Below are positions 33,806 to 42,457 of a stretch of 64,000 nt of DNA, in pieces. The notes under the pieces were generated by a model. The model did not search any database. It had not been told where the DNA came from and worked only from the letters and a program-made list of their open reading frames with translations. The DNA comes from Winogradskyella bathintestinalis (GTDB taxonomy: Bacteria; Bacteroidota; Bacteroidia; Flavobacteriales; Flavobacteriaceae), in the NCBI RefSeq assembly GCF_030407435.1, contig NZ_JASDDK010000001.1, forward strand, positions 372,001 to 436,000, read 5' to 3'. A program made the translations under genes and the position numbers. Position 1 is the stretch's first letter; the number at the start of each line of letters is the position of its first letter.

Positions 33806-36598
33806 ATGAAAAAAAGTTTAATTATTTTATTATTTGGGATTTTTTCTTCCTTTACTATGATGGCACAAAGTACCGTTATAAAAGGTAGTGTAAAGGATGC
33901 TGCATCTTCAGAACCAATTCCAGATGTCACCATTACAATTGAAGAAACTCAACAATCTACCTTAACCGATGGTTTGGGTGAATTTATTTTTTCAAGCAAC
34001 GTGCCATTAGGAGAGCAGGTTTTAAAAATCTCAAAAGCAGGTTATAAAACTAAACGTTATCCTATTATTGTAAACGAAGGACAAACCGTTGACATTACCG
34101 ACATGACATTAGATATCGATGTCACTGATGTGCAAGATATGTTTACGATTACACTTTCTGATGATGAATTAAATGATGATACGAGTGGTGCAGATAATAT
34201 CTCTGGATTATTGTCATCTTCATTAGATGTTTTTCAAAGAACAGCTGCATTTGAATTCAGTTCTTCATTCTTTAAAGTAAGAGGATTAGATTCCGAAAAT
34301 GGTTCTGTTTTAATGAATGGAATTGAAATGAACAAATTGTATAATGGTAGACCACAATGGAGTAACTGGGGAGGCTTGAACGATATGATGCGTAACCAAG
34401 TTTTAACAACTGGTCTTACTCCTTCTGACTACAATTTTGGTGGAGTTTTAGGAACCTCTAATATTATAACTAGAGCGTCTTCATATAGAAAAGGTGGACG
34501 TATTACCTATTCATCTTCAAACAGAAGTTACACAAACCGTATTATGGCAAGTTACGCTTCTGGCTTAGTAGATGACGGCTGGTCTTATGCATTTATGCTT
34601 GGTAGACGTTGGGGTGATGAAGGCTACCAAGATGCGACACTTTATGATTCTAATTCATTTTTTGCTTCCATTGAGAAAAAAATCAACGATAAACATAGTA
34701 TTAACTTCACTTCAATATACACACCAAATAGAAGAGGAAAATCGTCACCAAACACTCAAGAAATTTATGATCTAAAAGATATTAGATATAATGAATATTG
34801 GGGAGATCTAGATGGCGAGCAACGTAACTCTCGTATTAAAGAAGTCGAAGAACCAATTTTTATGTTAAACCATTATTGGGATATTTCGTCTAAAACAAGA
34901 TTAAACACCAATATCGGATACCAATTTGGTAAATTAGGAAACAGTCGATTAGATTATAGTGGAGGCGGTAATCCAAGTGCAGCTTATTACCAAGAGTTAC
35001 CAAGCTATTGGATTAATGATGATAGAAATGATTTTGCTAAAGCTTATGAAAAAGAACAGGAATTTATAAATGATGGTCAATTAGATTGGAATCGTATTAT
35101 AGACGCCAACGTTACTAATAATATTAATGATGTAAGTTCTGCTTACGCATTATACGAAGATAGATCAGATGATAAGCAATTATCAATCAACTCTATATTT
35201 ACTTCTGAAATTAATGAAAACATTATAATTAACGGAGCAGTAAACTATAAAAACTTAAAGTCCGAAAATTTTGGTGAGGTCATCGATTTATTAGGTTCTG
35301 AAGTTGGTTTATTAAATGTAGATTCTTTTGATGGTTTTCAGTACGACAACCAAAACAAAAATAGACTATTGGGTGAAGGTGATAAATACAGATATAATTA
35401 TAACTTATATGCTGATGTCATTTCTGGTTATGCACAGGGACAGTTTAAGTATAATAAATTTGATTTTTATTTATCTGGGAGCGTTACTAGCACCACTTAC
35501 CAAAGAGAAGGGTTATGGGAACATAGTAGATTTGATGAAGCTCGCTCTTTTGGAGAAGAAGCCCCTACATCTTTAGGTAAAGGCAAGGAAATTACTTTTA
35601 CGGGAGTTGGAGCAAAAGCGGGATTAACATACAAAATTTCAGGAAAACATTTAATTGATATTAATGGAGGTTATATAACGAGAGCACCAAATTTGCGTAA
35701 TACATTTTCTAACTCTCGAGAAAATCATTCGATAGTGAATAATATCAGTGAAGAAATTTTAACGTCGGTTGATGCTAGTTATATTTTTAGATCACCTATT
35801 GTAAATGCCAAAATTACAGGATTCTATACTAAAGTAGAAGACGCTAATGAAGTTGGTTTTTATTATGCTGATGGTATAAGTGGAAGCAATGATATTGATG
35901 AAAATGCTACCTCTGCATTTGTTCAAGAAGTTTTACAGGGTATAGATAAAAAGCACTTTGGTGTTGAAATAGGCATTGAAGCACAGGTTACACCAACAAT
36001 TAAACTAAAAGGGGCTTCTTCAATAGGTCAATATACTTATGATAACAACCCTGACCTCTATTTAACATCAGCTAGTTTTAACACACCAGATGGTTCTTTA
36101 CCCTTTGGTAAAGCTAATTTAAAAGATTATAAGCTTGCCGGAGGTCCACAGAGAGCATCATCTATTGGTTTTGAATATAGAGATCCAGATTTCTGGTGGT
36201 TTGGCGCAACCGCGAACTTCTTTTCTCATGCTTATATTGATGTAAATTCTTTAACAAGAACAGAAAATCTATATTTAGATTCAGATGGTTTACCAATCAA
36301 TGATTTTGATGAAGCGTTGGCTACTGAATTATTAAAACAAGAACAAATTAGTGATTATATGGTCATTAACCTAGTTGGAGGTAAATCTTGGAAAGTAGGC
36401 GATTATTACATTGGCATATTTGCGAGTGTTGGAAACTTATTAGATGAAATATATAAAACGGGTGGTTTTGAGCAAGGTAGAAATGCTAACTTTAGAGCGC
36501 TTAGAGATGATAACGCCGGTGGTAATCCACAATTTGGTTCTAAATATTGGTATGGACGAGGTGCTAACTACTTTGTTAACTTAAACGTAAGATTCTAA
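33806..36598 (+). CDS. TonB-dependent receptor with CarboxypepD_reg-like domain
   Basis: The product is a 930-residue outer-membrane receptor. A signal peptide (to about 20) is followed by a CarboxypepD_reg-like domain (about 24-105; VIKGSVKDAASSEPIPDVTITI), a plug domain (about 125-230; FKVRGLDSENGSVLMNGIEM), and a long 22-strand beta-barrel ending in the terminal aromatic NVRF. Such receptors use TonB-ExbBD energy to import a ligand. It is not a SusC-type member with an adjacent SusD. The DUF5689 lipoprotein 77 bases downstream and the divergent exported EEP enzyme are probable partners. The ligand is unknown. Confidence 0.93.
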   Translation: MKKSLIILLFGIFSSFTMMAQSTVIKGSVKDAASSEPIPDVTITIEETQQSTLTDGLGEFIFSSNVPLGEQVLKISKAGYKTKRYPIIVNEGQTVDITDMTLDIDVTDVQDMFTITLSDDELNDDTSGADNISGLLSSSLDVFQRTAAFEFSSSFFKVRGLDSENGSVLMNGIEMNKLYNGRPQWSNWGGLNDMMRNQVLTTGLTPSDYNFGGVLGTSNIITRASSYRKGGRITYSSSNRSYTNRIMASYASGLVDDGWSYAFMLGRRWGDEGYQDATLYDSNSFFASIEKKINDKHSINFTSIYTPNRRGKSSPNTQEIYDLKDIRYNEYWGDLDGEQRNSRIKEVEEPIFMLNHYWDISSKTRLNTNIGYQFGKLGNSRLDYSGGGNPSAAYYQELPSYWINDDRNDFAKAYEKEQEFINDGQLDWNRIIDANVTNNINDVSSAYALYEDRSDDKQLSINSIFTSEINENIIINGAVNYKNLKSENFGEVIDLLGSEVGLLNVDSFDGFQYDNQNKNRLLGEGDKYRYNYNLYADVISGYAQGQFKYNKFDFYLSGSVTSTTYQREGLWEHSRFDEARSFGEEAPTSLGKGKEITFTGVGAKAGLTYKISGKHLIDINGGYITRAPNLRNTFSNSRENHSIVNNISEEILTSVDASYIFRSPIVNAKITGFYTKVEDANEVGFYYADGISGSNDIDENATSAFVQEVLQGIDKKHFGVEIGIEAQVTPTIKLKGASSIGQYTYDNNPDLYLTSASFNTPDGSLPFGKANLKDYKLAGGPQRASSIGFEYRDPDFWWFGATANFFSHAYIDVNSLTRTENLYLDSDGLPINDFDEALATELLKQEQISDYMVINLVGGKSWKVGDYYIGIFASVGNLLDEIYKTGGFEQGRNANFRALRDDNAGGNPQFGSKYWYGRGANYFVNLNVRF

Positions 36599-36675
36599 AA
36601 GAAAAATTAATAAATAATATCACAATTATGAAATGTGTAACTTTCATAGATTCAATAATTATAAATAAAAAAGTT

Positions 36676-38079
36676 ATGAATAAAGCGATTAAATCTTTAA
36701 AATTAATGTTAGTCTTAATAGCTTCTGTAGCTATTACATCTTGTGTTCAAGATGATGATTATACGGTTCCTAACAGTTTAGGAGAAGAAGAAAATAGAGC
36801 TCTTGAACAATTATTAGCAACAGGCAATGAGGTATCCTTTGCTACAGTAAAAGCATTGTATCAAGAAGGAGAATTCATCGAACCTGTCAACGCTAATGAC
36901 TATGTAAAAGGTTATGTAACTTCATCTGACCGAACTGGAAATTTCTTTAAAGAATTTTTTATTCAAGACAGTCCTTCCAATCCAACCTCTGGTTTAAAAA
37001 TTATTCTAAATCAAGTAGATGTTTATAATCAATTTAATATTGGAAGAGAAGTCTATATAAGTTTAGAAAATCTTTTTATAGGTGAAGAGAGAGTTGGTAA
37101 TGGAGTAACTACCATTGGTGGCGGTATTGAAACCGATCAATTTGGCACTACTGTAACAAGCTTAAATGAAATTCAGATTAGACAAAAAGTTTTAAGATCT
37201 TCAGTTACAGAAACTATTACACCTTTAAATATAGGTTTAACTGCAATTAGTGGTGACCATGTCGGTTTATTAGTAAAAGTCGAAAATGTAGAGTTTGCAG
37301 ATGATGAAATTGGTTTAAATTATTTTGACCCAACTGAAACTTTTGATACAAAAAGAACATTACAAGATTGTAGCGGATTTACATACCCAGAATTCATTTT
37401 AGAAACTAGTAGTTTTTCAAATTTTAAAAATGAAAAATTACCTACTGGAAATGGATCTATAACAGCGGTTGTTAGTAAAACGTTTGATGGAGCTAATTTA
37501 ATATTAGCCTTAAACTCTATCGAAGATGTTGATATGAAAAATTCTAGATGTACCTTATTGAATATTGACGATTTTGAAGTCGTTTTTGAAGAAGGATTTT
37601 CAAGCGGTCAAGGTAACTGGGAAGTTACCAACACGGTAGGCACAAGAGATTGGTCTGCAGGAAGTTTTAACGGTGAAGGTTATATGAGAGGTTCTGCTTT
37701 TGCTGGTGGTGACGACATTGATGACATGGTAAGTTGGTTAATTTCTCCTTCTATAGACTTTGATGCTCAAGATAATGAGCGTCTACTATTGCAAATAGCA
37801 GATGGTTTTAACAATGGACAACCGATTAAAGCTTATTATTCTAATGATTATACCTCTGGCAGTAATCCAGATGATTCAACTTGGACAGAAATAGGAGCTT
37901 CAGAAATCGCCGCTTTACCAGAAAACACAGGTTTTTTCGATAATAATTATCAAGAAACAGGATTAATTAATATTTCAATGATTACAGGTAATGCTGTATT
38001 AGCATTCGTATACGACAGTAATGAAGCTACAATATCTAGTACTATTGATCTAAGTAATGTGCAAATTTTAGCACAATAA
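36676..38079 (+). CDS. DUF5689 lipoprotein with choice-of-anchor-like domain
   Basis: The product has 467 residues. The ATG at 36676 is preferred over one 16 codons upstream because it starts a lipoprotein signal directly (MNKAIKSLKLMLVLIA, lipobox ITSC with C23). Residues about 45-280 resemble the DUF5689 OB-fold-like domain (NDYVKGYVTSSDRTGNFFKEFFIQD is typical). The rest, from VVFEEGFSSGQGNWEV to the end, matches a choice-of-anchor J type jelly-roll. It lies downstream of the TonB receptor with a strong terminator after it. Such lipoproteins commonly sit on the cell surface and feed a receptor with substrate. The exact ligand is not known. Confidence 0.82.
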   Translation: MNKAIKSLKLMLVLIASVAITSCVQDDDYTVPNSLGEEENRALEQLLATGNEVSFATVKALYQEGEFIEPVNANDYVKGYVTSSDRTGNFFKEFFIQDSPSNPTSGLKIILNQVDVYNQFNIGREVYISLENLFIGEERVGNGVTTIGGGIETDQFGTTVTSLNEIQIRQKVLRSSVTETITPLNIGLTAISGDHVGLLVKVENVEFADDEIGLNYFDPTETFDTKRTLQDCSGFTYPEFILETSSFSNFKNEKLPTGNGSITAVVSKTFDGANLILALNSIEDVDMKNSRCTLLNIDDFEVVFEEGFSSGQGNWEVTNTVGTRDWSAGSFNGEGYMRGSAFAGGDDIDDMVSWLISPSIDFDAQDNERLLLQIADGFNNGQPIKAYYSNDYTSGSNPDDSTWTEIGASEIAALPENTGFFDNNYQETGLINISMITGNAVLAFVYDSNEATISSTIDLSNVQILAQ

Positions 38080-38105
38080 CAAAAAACTTATCTTATACAG
38101 AGAAG

Positions 38106-38137
38106 AAAAAGACTGTCTGAAAAGGCAGTCTTTTTTT
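38106..38137 (+). terminator. Terminator of the receptor operon
   Basis: AAAAAGACTG, t, C, loop, G, g, CAGTCTTTTTTT is a strong stem with a T7 tract 27 bases past the lipoprotein stop. Confidence 0.88.
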
Positions 38138-38254
38138 ATAACTATTAATTAAAATAATGTATACCGTTTTTACAGCAGCAATAGCTAAAATAAAAGAACA
38201 GACTATTGATATAAAGTGAAGCGTTAAAGTTGAAAAGATTAAAAACTATAATTT

Positions 38255-38617
38255 ATGTTAGACAAATATTATATTGCTGTATTCAATTACTATAAAAAAT
38301 CTTTAGGTAAACGTAGTTTAACTATAGCACAATTGTATATCAACTTTTTGGAGCTATCCATTGTCTTAGCTTTAGGAGCCTTCTTTATGGCTTTTGCAAT
38401 TCAAATGAAAATGCCCACAATGTCTTCTACAAAATTTTGGATACTATTAGTATTAATCGGACTCTTTATAATTTCAAAAAATTGGATGCGTTATAATGGC
38501 AAAAAAAGGAACGTTTTAAGTGTTAAATTAAAACGCAACGAAACGTCTATATATCTACTTTGGCTCCTACCTGTCGGTTGTTTTCTTTTAGCTGTTATTT
38601 TGCTACAGGTACAATAA
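38255..38617 (+). CDS. Small membrane protein, unknown function
   Basis: The product is a 120-residue protein with three hydrophobic helices at about 30-48, 60-78 and 97-117. A positively charged stretch NGKKRNVLSVKLKRNE lies between the last two. No domain is recognised. It starts at a clear ATG and is followed by a strong two-way terminator, so it is probably a real single-gene unit. Its orientation is toward the HMA lipoprotein gene (convergent). Confidence 0.6.
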   Translation: MLDKYYIAVFNYYKKSLGKRSLTIAQLYINFLELSIVLALGAFFMAFAIQMKMPTMSSTKFWILLVLIGLFIISKNWMRYNGKKRNVLSVKLKRNETSIYLLWLLPVGCFLLAVILLQVQ

Positions 38618-38650
38618 AAAAACGCCATCCTTTCGGATAGCGTTTGGTTT
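38616..38650. terminator. Two-way terminator between convergent genes
   Basis: AACGC, c, ATCC, tttc, GGAT, a, GCGTT forms a compact stem with A tract on the left and T-rich sequence on the right. It overlaps the stop of the 38255 gene and lies 22 bases past the HMA gene stop. Confidence 0.85.
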
Positions 38651-38671
38651 TAATTTTGTTTTAGTATTTAT

Positions 38672-39187
38672 TTACTTTGTTTTCTTTTCTTTACTGCAAC
38701 ACTCTTTTTTGCAATCTGCTTTACATGCGACTTTTTCTGCATCTGTTTTATTTGCACAACATGCCATTTTACAATCTGCGCTACATACTTTTTTATCGGT
38801 ATTAAAGTTATCAACGGCTTGCATGTCTTTAACTTTATAAGTATCTGAAACATTACCCACAGCCTCTTCTAAAGATTGCGGAGTTACTTTAGCTTCATCA
38901 TATTCTACCATAGCTAAACGTTTGTCAAAATCGACTTTAGCGGACTTAACCCCATCCATTTTAGCCATTTTCTTTTCTATGGTTTTAGCACAACCCATAG
39001 CACACGTCATGCCGTCAATTCCAAATTCTACTTTTGCATAAGTGGCGTTAGGATCTAAATGTTGAGCAACATCTTTATCTCCCACTTCCACATCAACCGT
39101 TTTTACTTCTGGCTGTGATTCATTTTTACACGAAGAAAAAACTATCGCCATAATGGCAATTAAACTTATTGTTTTTAACGTATTCAT
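38672..39187 (-). CDS. HMA-domain lipoprotein with metallothionein-like tail
   Basis: The product has 171 residues. A lipoprotein signal ends at C20 (VFSSC). A heavy-metal-associated (HMA) fold spans about 49-118, with the metal site MTCAMGC (C62 and C66); this is C-x3-C, not the usual C-x2-C. The tail after residue 130 carries a doubled motif C-x3-C-x3-CC: C135, C139, C143, C144, then C155, C159, C163, C164, exactly 20 residues apart. Ten cysteines plus lipid anchoring suggest a surface or periplasmic copper or zinc trap. I know of no named family with this tail. Single-gene unit with its own terminator. Confidence 0.8.
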   Translation of the reverse strand: MNTLKTISLIAIMAIVFSSCKNESQPEVKTVDVEVGDKDVAQHLDPNATYAKVEFGIDGMTCAMGCAKTIEKKMAKMDGVKSAKVDFDKRLAMVEYDEAKVTPQSLEEAVGNVSDTYKVKDMQAVDNFNTDKKVCSADCKMACCANKTDAEKVACKADCKKECCSKEKKTK

Positions 39188-39279
39188 AGATCTATTGATA
39201 TTTTGGATAAATCTAACAAATATTGGTGTTTATTGCGAGAGAATTAACGAATTTTGTGATTCATTTAGAATGCTTTTGT

Positions 39280-40185
39280 ATGAAAAACCTTAACATTAAG
39301 TGGATTTACCTTTTAATTCTTTCTATTATTTGGGGAAGCTCGTTTATATTAATTAAGAAATCACTTATTGGATTAACTCCATATCAACTAGGAGCATTAC
39401 GAACAATTATTACCGGGATCATTCTATTAGCTTTTGGATTTCATAAATTGAAAACCGTCCCAAAGATAAAATGGAAATGGCTTTGCATTTCTGGACTTTT
39501 AGGTTCCTTTATTCCAGCTTTCTTTTTTGCCATTGCCGAAACAGAAATTGATAGTGCCGTAGCTTCAGTATTAAATTCGCTCGTCCTACTCAATACCATT
39601 TTACTCGGTTTTGCCGTTTTTGGCATTACCTCCACAAAGCGACAAATATTAGGTGTTATTGTAGGCTTTATTGGCACAGCAATATTAATCTTGAAAGGTT
39701 CAGAATTAAATCCGAATCAAAATTATTTATATGCCGGATTTGTAATTGCTTCTACCCTGATGTATGCTGCAAATGTAAACATTATAAAACGCTATCTGCA
39801 AGATGTAAAACCGTTAGCGATTGCTGCTGGCAATTATATATTTATAATTATTCCTGCAATAATTGTTCTTCTATTCAGCGACTTTTTTACGACCGATACA
39901 TTTAATCAACCAACGTTACCAAAAGCACTTCTGTATGTTAGTATTTTAGCCGTTTTTGGTACGGCCATAGCAAAAGTGGTGTTTTTTAAATTGGTACAAT
40001 TGTCTACTCCTGTTTTTGCGTCTTCAGTGACCTACATTATGCCTATCGTTGCATTAGGCTGGGGCATTTTAGATGATGAAACTTTTAGCTTTACTCAAGG
40101 CTTTGCGGCGCTATTAATATTAGTTGGTGTTTATCTTTCGCATCAGCGTAAGGCGAAGGTAGCCATACTAAGATTGCGTGCTTAA
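39280..40185 (+). CDS. EamA family (DMT) transporter
   Basis: The product is a 301-residue inner-membrane protein with ten predicted helices in two EamA repeats. The signature IIWGSSFILIKKSL in helix 1 and the repeat copy starting around residue 150 (YLYAGFVIASTLMYAANVNIIKR) are visible. DMT transporters export amino acids, nucleosides or other small metabolites; substrate is not predictable. The ATG at 39280 is chosen over a TTG 19 codons upstream because it starts a short cytoplasmic N-terminus right before helix 1. It is divergent from the HMA lipoprotein gene. Confidence 0.9.
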   Translation: MKNLNIKWIYLLILSIIWGSSFILIKKSLIGLTPYQLGALRTIITGIILLAFGFHKLKTVPKIKWKWLCISGLLGSFIPAFFFAIAETEIDSAVASVLNSLVLLNTILLGFAVFGITSTKRQILGVIVGFIGTAILILKGSELNPNQNYLYAGFVIASTLMYAANVNIIKRYLQDVKPLAIAAGNYIFIIIPAIIVLLFSDFFTTDTFNQPTLPKALLYVSILAVFGTAIAKVVFFKLVQLSTPVFASSVTYIMPIVALGWGILDDETFSFTQGFAALLILVGVYLSHQRKAKVAILRLRA

Positions 40186-40245
40186 AAAGAATAGTTAAAC
40201 AGTTATATTGATTCCATTGGAAATAGTATTCACAATTAGTTTCAT

Positions 40246-40277
40246 AAAAAAAACCGAAGCATTCACTTCGGTTTTAG
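40246..40277. terminator. Two-way terminator between the transporter and M16 genes
   Basis: AAAACCGAAG, cattca, CTTCGGTTTT is a perfect ten-base stem with flanking A and T tracts between convergent genes. Confidence 0.9.
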
Positions 40278-40298
40278 TTTTTTCGTATTTAATGGCGA

Positions 40299-42374
40299 TT
40301 AGTTAAAATCTGCATCAGTAACGCCTTCATTAATCTTTGCCTCAAGCAATTTATAAACGATCGGTTGGCCCATTTGCACACTTTCTCTTGTAGCAGGAAA
40401 CTTAATACCATCGAATGCTTTGTAATCCTTTAAAACAGCATCTTGACTTTGCGTTTGTCCTTGCATGGATGTAGTTTGAATTTCTTTTACCTTTAATCCT
40501 GTCTCAACATCATAGAAATATGTTAAAGTTACAACTTCACCAGGAAATTGAATTTTGTAAGCGTCTTTGTCTTCTACTTTTTCTACACCAGCGATTTTTG
40601 CATTTTCAAAATTAAAAAGATTTAATTCTGTAAACAAACCACCTAATGGTTTCATATCATTAGCGATATTCTCTGGAAGTGGATTCTTATTCATGGCCAC
40701 TTTCTCTTGGGTCGTTAAGACGGACATCATTTGATTACCATTCATAAATATAGTTTGCGCTAATTTGCCTTGCATGCGCTTTTCTTCGTTTATAATCGTC
40801 GATCCCATAGCGCTAGCTTCGTATTTCAATAAAATTGAATTTAAACCTTCAATTTTCGCTTTACCACCAATCGCTTCAAAATATTTATTTAATACAGATG
40901 TTACAGTAACACCTTCTGGTAATTCCACCTCAAATTCTGGTTTCTTAGCTGTATTAGCATAGGTATCAAAGTACTTTATAGGAATACCTGTTTTTTCTAA
41001 ATTAGGTAATACCTCAGAACCATTACCAACAACAATAATTCTAAGATTATCAGCTTTAAAATATTTGTTAGCTACTCTTTGAATATCTTCTACAGATACC
41101 TCGTTTATTTTCTGTAAATAATTGGAGTAAAAATCTTCAGGTAAATCGTTTAATTCAATATTTAAAGCATAATTGGCAACCGTTTGAGGACTTTCTAAAG
41201 CCATAACAAAATTACCAACATATTTTGCTTTCGCATCCTTAAGAGTTTGCGCATCTACAGGTTCAGTTCTAATTCTATTTATTTCTTTTAAAGCTTCTAC
41301 AACAGCACTGTCGGTAACGGCGTTTCTAACTTTAGCCGAGGCATTAAAACGCGATGCTCCGTATCGATCATTACCTAAACTTGAATAAGCTCCATAAGTA
41401 TAGCCCTTATCTTCCCTTAGGTTTTTAAACAAATAGCCTTCACCTCCACCACCTAAGATATTATTAGTAATTAAGGCTGTGTGGTAGTCTTCATCACCCA
41501 TCTTTAACACCACATTATTGGTGATTGAAAGGTTAGATTGTGTAGCATCAGGTACGTCAACAAAATTAATTTGCGTGTACTGTACATTTGAATTTGGTTT
41601 TGGTACTTCAGAATTTACTTCTACTGATTTCTTCCAACTATTAAAATATTTTTTAACCTGTTTTTCAACGTCTTTAAATTCAACATCACCTATAACCACT
41701 AAATAAGCATTATTTGGATTAAAGTGTTTTTCGTAGAACGCCACTGCATCTCCAAATGACACATTGTTAATTGTTTCTTCAGTAACAAATTCTCCGTAAG
41801 GATGATTTTTACCATAAGACAAAGCGGATCCTACTCGGCTTGCAATAGCGTCTGGATTTTTTTTGTCTGCTTTTAAATTTTCAATAAGAATGGTTTTTTC
41901 TTTCTCGAATTCTTCTTGCGTTAATAATGGGTCAATTGCAGCACCTGCTAATAATTCTAAAATTCTATCTGAATACTTGGTCAGTGAACTTGCAAATCCA
42001 CCACTAAAACCAAAGCTTAAACTAGCCCCTAAGAAATCTACTTCTTCATTAAATTCATCTTTAGAAATTGTTGTAGTTCCATTGCCTAACATACTCCCTA
42101 AAAGACTTTCTACACCCGCTTTTTTCCCTGTTGAAATTGGCTGATTGTCTATTCTTAATGAATAAGAAACTCTTGGTAACTTATGATTTTCTACCACAAG
42201 TACCTTTAAGCCGTTTTTCAGTTTAAACTCTTGTGGTTTATCTATTGAAATTTCTGGTTCTGGCCCTGCTACAGGTGGCTTAGATCTGTCTATTTGTGCG
42301 CTGACACCAATAGTCATTATAAATAATGCGAAAAACGCTACTATTTTATTATTCATGTTTAATATAGTTTTCAT
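40299..42374 (-). CDS. M16 peptidase family protein, non-catalytic subunit
   Basis: The product is a 691-residue exported protein (signal to about residue 27; a second ATG at 42356 would also give a good signal). It has two M16 lobes: about 45-260 and 260-460, then a further 230-residue C-terminal domain. The zinc motif HxxEH is absent; at its place is GVESLLGSML. The glycine-rich loop region (NILGGGGEGYLFKNLREDKGYTYG) is conserved. It pairs with the active M16 protein encoded 82 bases upstream, like the alpha and beta subunits of processing peptidases. The extra C-terminal domain (VTVTSVLNKYFEAIGG) resembles repeats seen in Bacteroidota M16 proteins. Role: periplasmic proteolysis partner. 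Confidence 0.9.
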   Translation of the reverse strand: MKTILNMNNKIVAFFALFIMTIGVSAQIDRSKPPVAGPEPEISIDKPQEFKLKNGLKVLVVENHKLPRVSYSLRIDNQPISTGKKAGVESLLGSMLGNGTTTISKDEFNEEVDFLGASLSFGFSGGFASSLTKYSDRILELLAGAAIDPLLTQEEFEKEKTILIENLKADKKNPDAIASRVGSALSYGKNHPYGEFVTEETINNVSFGDAVAFYEKHFNPNNAYLVVIGDVEFKDVEKQVKKYFNSWKKSVEVNSEVPKPNSNVQYTQINFVDVPDATQSNLSITNNVVLKMGDEDYHTALITNNILGGGGEGYLFKNLREDKGYTYGAYSSLGNDRYGASRFNASAKVRNAVTDSAVVEALKEINRIRTEPVDAQTLKDAKAKYVGNFVMALESPQTVANYALNIELNDLPEDFYSNYLQKINEVSVEDIQRVANKYFKADNLRIIVVGNGSEVLPNLEKTGIPIKYFDTYANTAKKPEFEVELPEGVTVTSVLNKYFEAIGGKAKIEGLNSILLKYEASAMGSTIINEEKRMQGKLAQTIFMNGNQMMSVLTTQEKVAMNKNPLPENIANDMKPLGGLFTELNLFNFENAKIAGVEKVEDKDAYKIQFPGEVVTLTYFYDVETGLKVKEIQTTSMQGQTQSQDAVLKDYKAFDGIKFPATRESVQMGQPIVYKLLEAKINEGVTDADFN

Positions 42375-42457
42375 GTTTAATTCTATTGTTTTTCAAAGGG
42401 CATATGCGGTTCGTTCTCCATTTATATTGAATAAGTATAGAACATGCATATGTCTTA

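Noticed and set aside
38157..38219. A 20-codon open frame MYTVFTAAIAKIKEQTIDIK after the receptor operon terminator
   Set aside because: It is too short to judge, has no promoter box or conserved feature, and lies in an AT-rich gap where such frames arise by chance.
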